In this document: piece by piece, positions 5,351 through 6,348 of the stretch
Layout: every line of letters begins with the position of its first letter
How positions within the stretch are numbered: the first letter of the stretch is position 1
Source of the DNA: Lachnospiraceae bacterium UBA4317
Lineage (GTDB): Bacteria; Bacillota_A; Clostridia; Lachnospirales; Lachnospiraceae
Direction: 5' to 3'
Length of the DNA stretch: 6,348 nt
Assembly (NCBI GenBank): GCA_002394525.1
Contig: DGUF01000040.1
Span: forward strand, 1 to 6,348
Program-made: the position numbers and the translations under genes
Notes under the pieces: model-generated
The model's database searches: none
What the model was told of the DNA's origin: nothing
The model's input: only the letters and a program-made list of their open reading frames with translations

Positions 5351-6348
5351 ATGAGATACGATTTCAAGAAAATTGAGCCGAAGTGGCAGAAGAAGTGGGA
5401 GGACGCCGAGCTTTTCAAGGCAGTGGATTTCAGTGAAAAACCCAAGTTCTACGGACTTGTGGAGTTTCCCTATCCCAGCGGCGCGGGCATGCATGTCGGC
5501 CATATCAAGGCATACTCCAGCATCGAGGTCATCTCCAGAAAGCGCAGGATGCAGGGCTACAATGTCCTGTTCCCGATCGGATACGACGCCTTCGGCCTTC
5601 CGACGGAAAACTACGCGATCAAGACCAATACCCATCCCCGCATCATCACGGACAAGAACATCGAGAAGTTCTCCAACCAGATGCGCAGCGTCGGCTTTTC
5701 CTTTGACTGGAGCCGTGTGATCGACACATCCAAAGAGGACTACTACAAATGGACCCAGTGGATCTTCCTCAAGCTCTTTGACCACGGCCTGGTCTTCAGG
5801 GACAAGACCCTCGTCAACTACTGCCCGTCCTGCAAGGTCGTCCTCTCAAACGAAGACAGCCAGGGCGGCAAGTGCGATATCTGCCACAGCGATGTCATCC
5901 AGCTCCCCAAGGACGTCTGGTATCTCAAGATCACCGAGTACGCGGACAAGCTCCTGACCGGCCTGGATACCGTGGATTATCCCGAGAACATCCGCCAGCA
6001 GGAGGTCAACTGGATTGGCAAGTCCACCGGCGCCTTCGTCGACTTCACGATCGACGGCATCGATGAGAAGCTGGAGATCTATACGACCAGGCCCGACACC
6101 CTCTTCGGCGTGACCTTCATGGTCATGGCCCCCGAGCATCCCCTGATCGACAAGTACGCGGACCGCATCTCCAACATGGCCGATATCGAGGCCTACAGGG
6201 CAGAGTGCGCCAAGAAGACCGAGTTCGAGCGCACCCAGCTGGTGAAGGACAAGACCGGCGTGAAGCTGGACGGGCTGATGGCCATCAACCCCGTCAACGG
6301 CAAGAAGATCCCCATCTTCATCGCGGACTACGTGATGATGGGCTACGG
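5351..6348 (+). CDS. leuS: Leucyl-tRNA synthetase, N-terminal part (3'-truncated by window)
   Basis: A class I aminoacyl-tRNA synthetase that charges tRNA-Leu in the cytoplasm. About 332 codons are present and the frame runs off the window end. The opening MRYDFKKIEPKWQKKW is typical of bacterial LeuRS. The ATP-binding HIGH-type motif is HVGH (48-51), preceded by PYPSGAGM. FPIGYDAFGLPTENYAIK (74-91) follows in the catalytic fold. A zinc-binding pair of cysteine motifs, CPSC (158-161) and CDIC (175-178), precedes VNWIGKSTG (219-227) and the editing (CP1) domain, which contains its Thr-rich TTRPDTLFG motif (245-253). The KMSKS loop and anticodon-binding domain would lie downstream. The ATG is supported by GAGGG (5339-5343) seven bases upstream. 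It has its own promoter and a structured leader, is divergent from the GH36 gene, and shows no sign of damage. Confidence 0.97.
   Translation, partial: MRYDFKKIEPKWQKKWEDAELFKAVDFSEKPKFYGLVEFPYPSGAGMHVGHIKAYSSIEVISRKRRMQGYNVLFPIGYDAFGLPTENYAIKTNTHPRIITDKNIEKFSNQMRSVGFSFDWSRVIDTSKEDYYKWTQWIFLKLFDHGLVFRDKTLVNYCPSCKVVLSNEDSQGGKCDICHSDVIQLPKDVWYLKITEYADKLLTGLDTVDYPENIRQQEVNWIGKSTGAFVDFTIDGIDEKLEIYTTRPDTLFGVTFMVMAPEHPLIDKYADRISNMADIEAYRAECAKKTEFERTQLVKDKTGVKLDGLMAINPVNGKKIPIFIADYVMMGY

Overview
The window looks like chromosomal DNA from a Bacillota bacterium, most likely a clostridial (Lachnospiraceae-like) lineage. The signs are GC-rich coding DNA with AT-rich spacers, strong GGAGG-type ribosome binding sites, a TTG start, a DegV-family protein, a clostridial-style LeuRS and factor-independent terminators between convergent genes. 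This assignment comes from protein character and layout, not from any database search.

Layout: (1) Positions 1-711 (+) hold the 3' end of an elongation factor G gene (domains IV and V), followed by a hairpin terminator at 755-793 shared with the convergent gene. (2) Positions 848-1462 (-) encode a TetR-family repressor. It is divergent from a DegV-family lipid-binding protein at 1730-2611 (+, TTG start). The 267-base spacer between them carries two candidate promoters and several palindromes that look like TetR-type operators. (3) A strong bidirectional terminator (2662-2703) separates degV from a convergent gene at 4818-2728 (-). That gene encodes a 696-codon raffinose-synthase/Sip1-like GH36 protein interrupted at codon 95 by a single in-frame TGA. 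(4) Positions 4819-5350 are an unusual 532-base spacer. It holds a promoter for the GH36 gene, a cluster of three strong consecutive hairpins (4955-5100), a leuS promoter (5161-5190), overlapping hairpins in the leuS leader, and a second, inverted copy of the first hairpin next to the leuS start. (5) leuS (leucyl-tRNA synthetase) begins at 5351 (+) and runs off the window end.

The genes do not form one pathway. Two are translation housekeeping genes (EF-G, LeuRS), one is a regulator/lipid-binding pair, and one is a catabolic glycosidase-like gene. The two points most worth checking are the lone TGA in an otherwise intact glycosidase frame, and the inverted, hairpin-rich intergenic repeat upstream of leuS, which resembles a dispersed repeat or MITE-like element of unknown function.
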